A stretch of 64,000 nt of DNA, from the NCBI GenBank assembly GCA_001599295.1, contig BCGN01000010.1:62001-126000 (forward strand). Direction: 5' to 3'. Within the stretch, counting starts at the first letter, position 1, and each line of letters opens with the position of its first letter. The notes beneath the pieces are model-generated. The model did no database searches. It was not told where the DNA came from and saw only the letters and a program-made list of their open reading frames with translations. This document shows positions 62,994-64,000 of this stretch, one piece after another. The position numbers and the translations under genes are program-made. Source of the DNA: Sporopachydermia quercuum. Taxonomy: Eukaryota; Ascomycota; Sporopachydermiomycetes; Sporopachydermiales; Sporopachydermiaceae.

Positions 62994-64000
62994 TTTCTTT
63001 ATTGGACGGTTATGATAATAGGTGTGATAATATCGTGATGATACGCTGTTGCCGTAATATTAAAATAGATAATTGTCTAAGGTGAATTTACCTACCAATC
63101 TTTTCACTTTTTCTGCTAGTATGTCGTGTGAGACCACTTGTGCTCTTGCTGTGNAGTACTAACTTGAGCTATAGGTTAAAGCCTTTGGTCTGCTATTTCT
63201 TACTTCCAATCTGATGAAATAATCACTCTTGATGCGTTATGATTGCAATTAAATGAGTTTCAGTAAAGTCTCTCTTGATCTTGTGAACACTTTTCGATAT
63301 AGTCTACTAATTCTCACGGAAATATAACAAATGTTGATTCTTTTTAAATTCCGCCAAACTCAACTACCTTTGTTGTTTTCTTTTTAGTTAAAATATATAT
63401 TTCTCCAAACAAACAACCAGACAAAATTGGAGAATTAGGTGGATGTGATGGTTATTAATATTCCTGTTTTCAGTTCTCACTGTTAAGACGTTTTAGCTTG
63501 GAAAATGAATTTCTAAAATTAAATCGCGTTAAAAATAGGGAAATTGAGCGACGTTTATCCTTAACTTTAATCGCGAGCATACTCACAATTAAAATTAGGC
63601 TATGTAATGAAGAATGAAATGTGCGTACGGCTAAGACCTGCCAATATTAGAGACTGCCTATTAATAGTGCTCTATTTCAAGTTATGGCAGTGAAATGAAG
63701 TGGTAATAATAAACAAGTACTACTGTTTGTCTGCTAAGGAAGGCGCTATATATGAATTATAATGTATTCAATCAAGATGCAACTGGGAACTTGAAGAATG
63801 ATTCACGAAAACCTTAATCTATTGTAAGTTAGGGCGCTTATTCAACTCTACCTGAAAGACAGAGAACAAAAAGAAGAACATGCTTGGTAAAGAAAGCATC
63901 TCGATTGTTTCCTGGTTGTTAAGTCTTTTTCAGTTGTCAAATAAGACTTGATGATCTATAAAACAAAATGGTAGATTCTTAATGGTACAGAATCATGATA
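62994..64000. promoter_or_regulatory. Promoter of the SUR7-family gene and right window edge
   Basis: AT-rich. On the plus strand a compact intron-like unit occurs at 63119-63174 (listed separately), but I found no coding exon on either side. One ambiguous base at 63154. Confidence 0.45.
63119..63174 (+). other. Intron-like unit without recognised exons
   Basis: GTATGT at 63119-63124, TACTAAC at 63157-63163 and GCTATAG ending at 63174: 56 nt with full consensus signals. No ATG-started frame reaches its donor. It could be a 5' UTR intron of a plus-strand gene beyond the window, or chance. Confidence 0.3.

Noticed and set aside
1-64000. Transposons, LTR elements, CRISPR arrays, rRNA genes
   Set aside because: No long terminal or inverted repeats, no reverse transcriptase, integrase or transposase frames, no regularly spaced repeats and no rRNA-like stretches were seen on either strand.

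Overview
This 64 kb window is a stretch of nuclear chromosome from an ascomycete yeast (Saccharomycotina). The genes are large, mostly intronless, AT-rich and separated by 0.3-2 kb spacers. Almost every long reading frame is recognisably a yeast housekeeping gene: APC1, TMT1, a GRX3/4 glutaredoxin, YEF3, RQC2, HST2, YME2, ULP1, URA3, ATG26, MET2, an MDL1-type ABC transporter and FAD1. A CTG codon encodes the invariant leucine of the second ABC cassette of eEF3, so the nuclear code looks standard and the CUG-Ser and CUG-Ala clades are unlikely. Presence of an RPP40-type RNase P/MRP subunit and of several introns with TACTAAC-like branch sites argues for a lineage outside the intron-poor Saccharomycetaceae. 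I do not name a species.

Layout. 0-0.33 kb: the end of a phosphatidylserine decarboxylase gene (PSD1). 2.1-7.2 kb: APC1 on the minus strand, in an island unusually rich in CGG/CCG; its last coding exon lies beyond a 196-nt intron. 8.3-11.1 kb: a DMO2/DMAC1-like membrane protein, TMT1 and GRX3/4. 12.6-15.7 kb: YEF3, strongly codon-biased. 16.8-18.3 kb: a SUR1/CSH1-type mannosyltransferase. 20.2-23.8 kb: RQC2. 25.1-29.6 kb: HST2 and YME2. 30.1-35.4 kb: ULP1, the mitochondrial ribosomal protein gene SWS2 in three exons, and a conserved fungal mitochondrial protein of unknown function. 36.8-39.2 kb: a mitochondrial carrier and URA3. 40.1-47.5 kb: a DIA2/Pof3-like F-box protein and ATG26. 49.2-53.5 kb: MET2 and RPP40 (two exons), divergently transcribed. 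54.1-59.1 kb: the MDL1-type transporter and FAD1. 61.0-63.0 kb: MTR2 (two exons) and a SUR7/PalI-family protein.

The genes do not form a pathway cluster. They serve unrelated housekeeping roles: cell cycle, translation, ribosome quality control, mitochondrial maintenance, sphingolipid and sterol-glycoside synthesis, amino-acid, pyrimidine and flavin synthesis, and RNA processing and export. Mitochondrial proteins are frequent (PSD1, DMO2-like, YME2, SWS2, the unknown protein, the carrier, the MDL1-type transporter). I found no transposon, retroelement, CRISPR array, rRNA gene or convincing tRNA gene.

The main new information is gene structure: hidden terminal exons in APC1 and SWS2, a tiny first exon in MTR2, and candidate 5' UTR introns at URA3 and MTR2. 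Also worth a look are the compositional island around APC1, three CACGTG boxes within 39 bp upstream of URA3, coding-like minus-strand fragments at 11.6-12.1 kb, and two GC-richer structured intergenic islands at about 48.1 and 57.1 kb. I did not find a clearly new multi-gene system.
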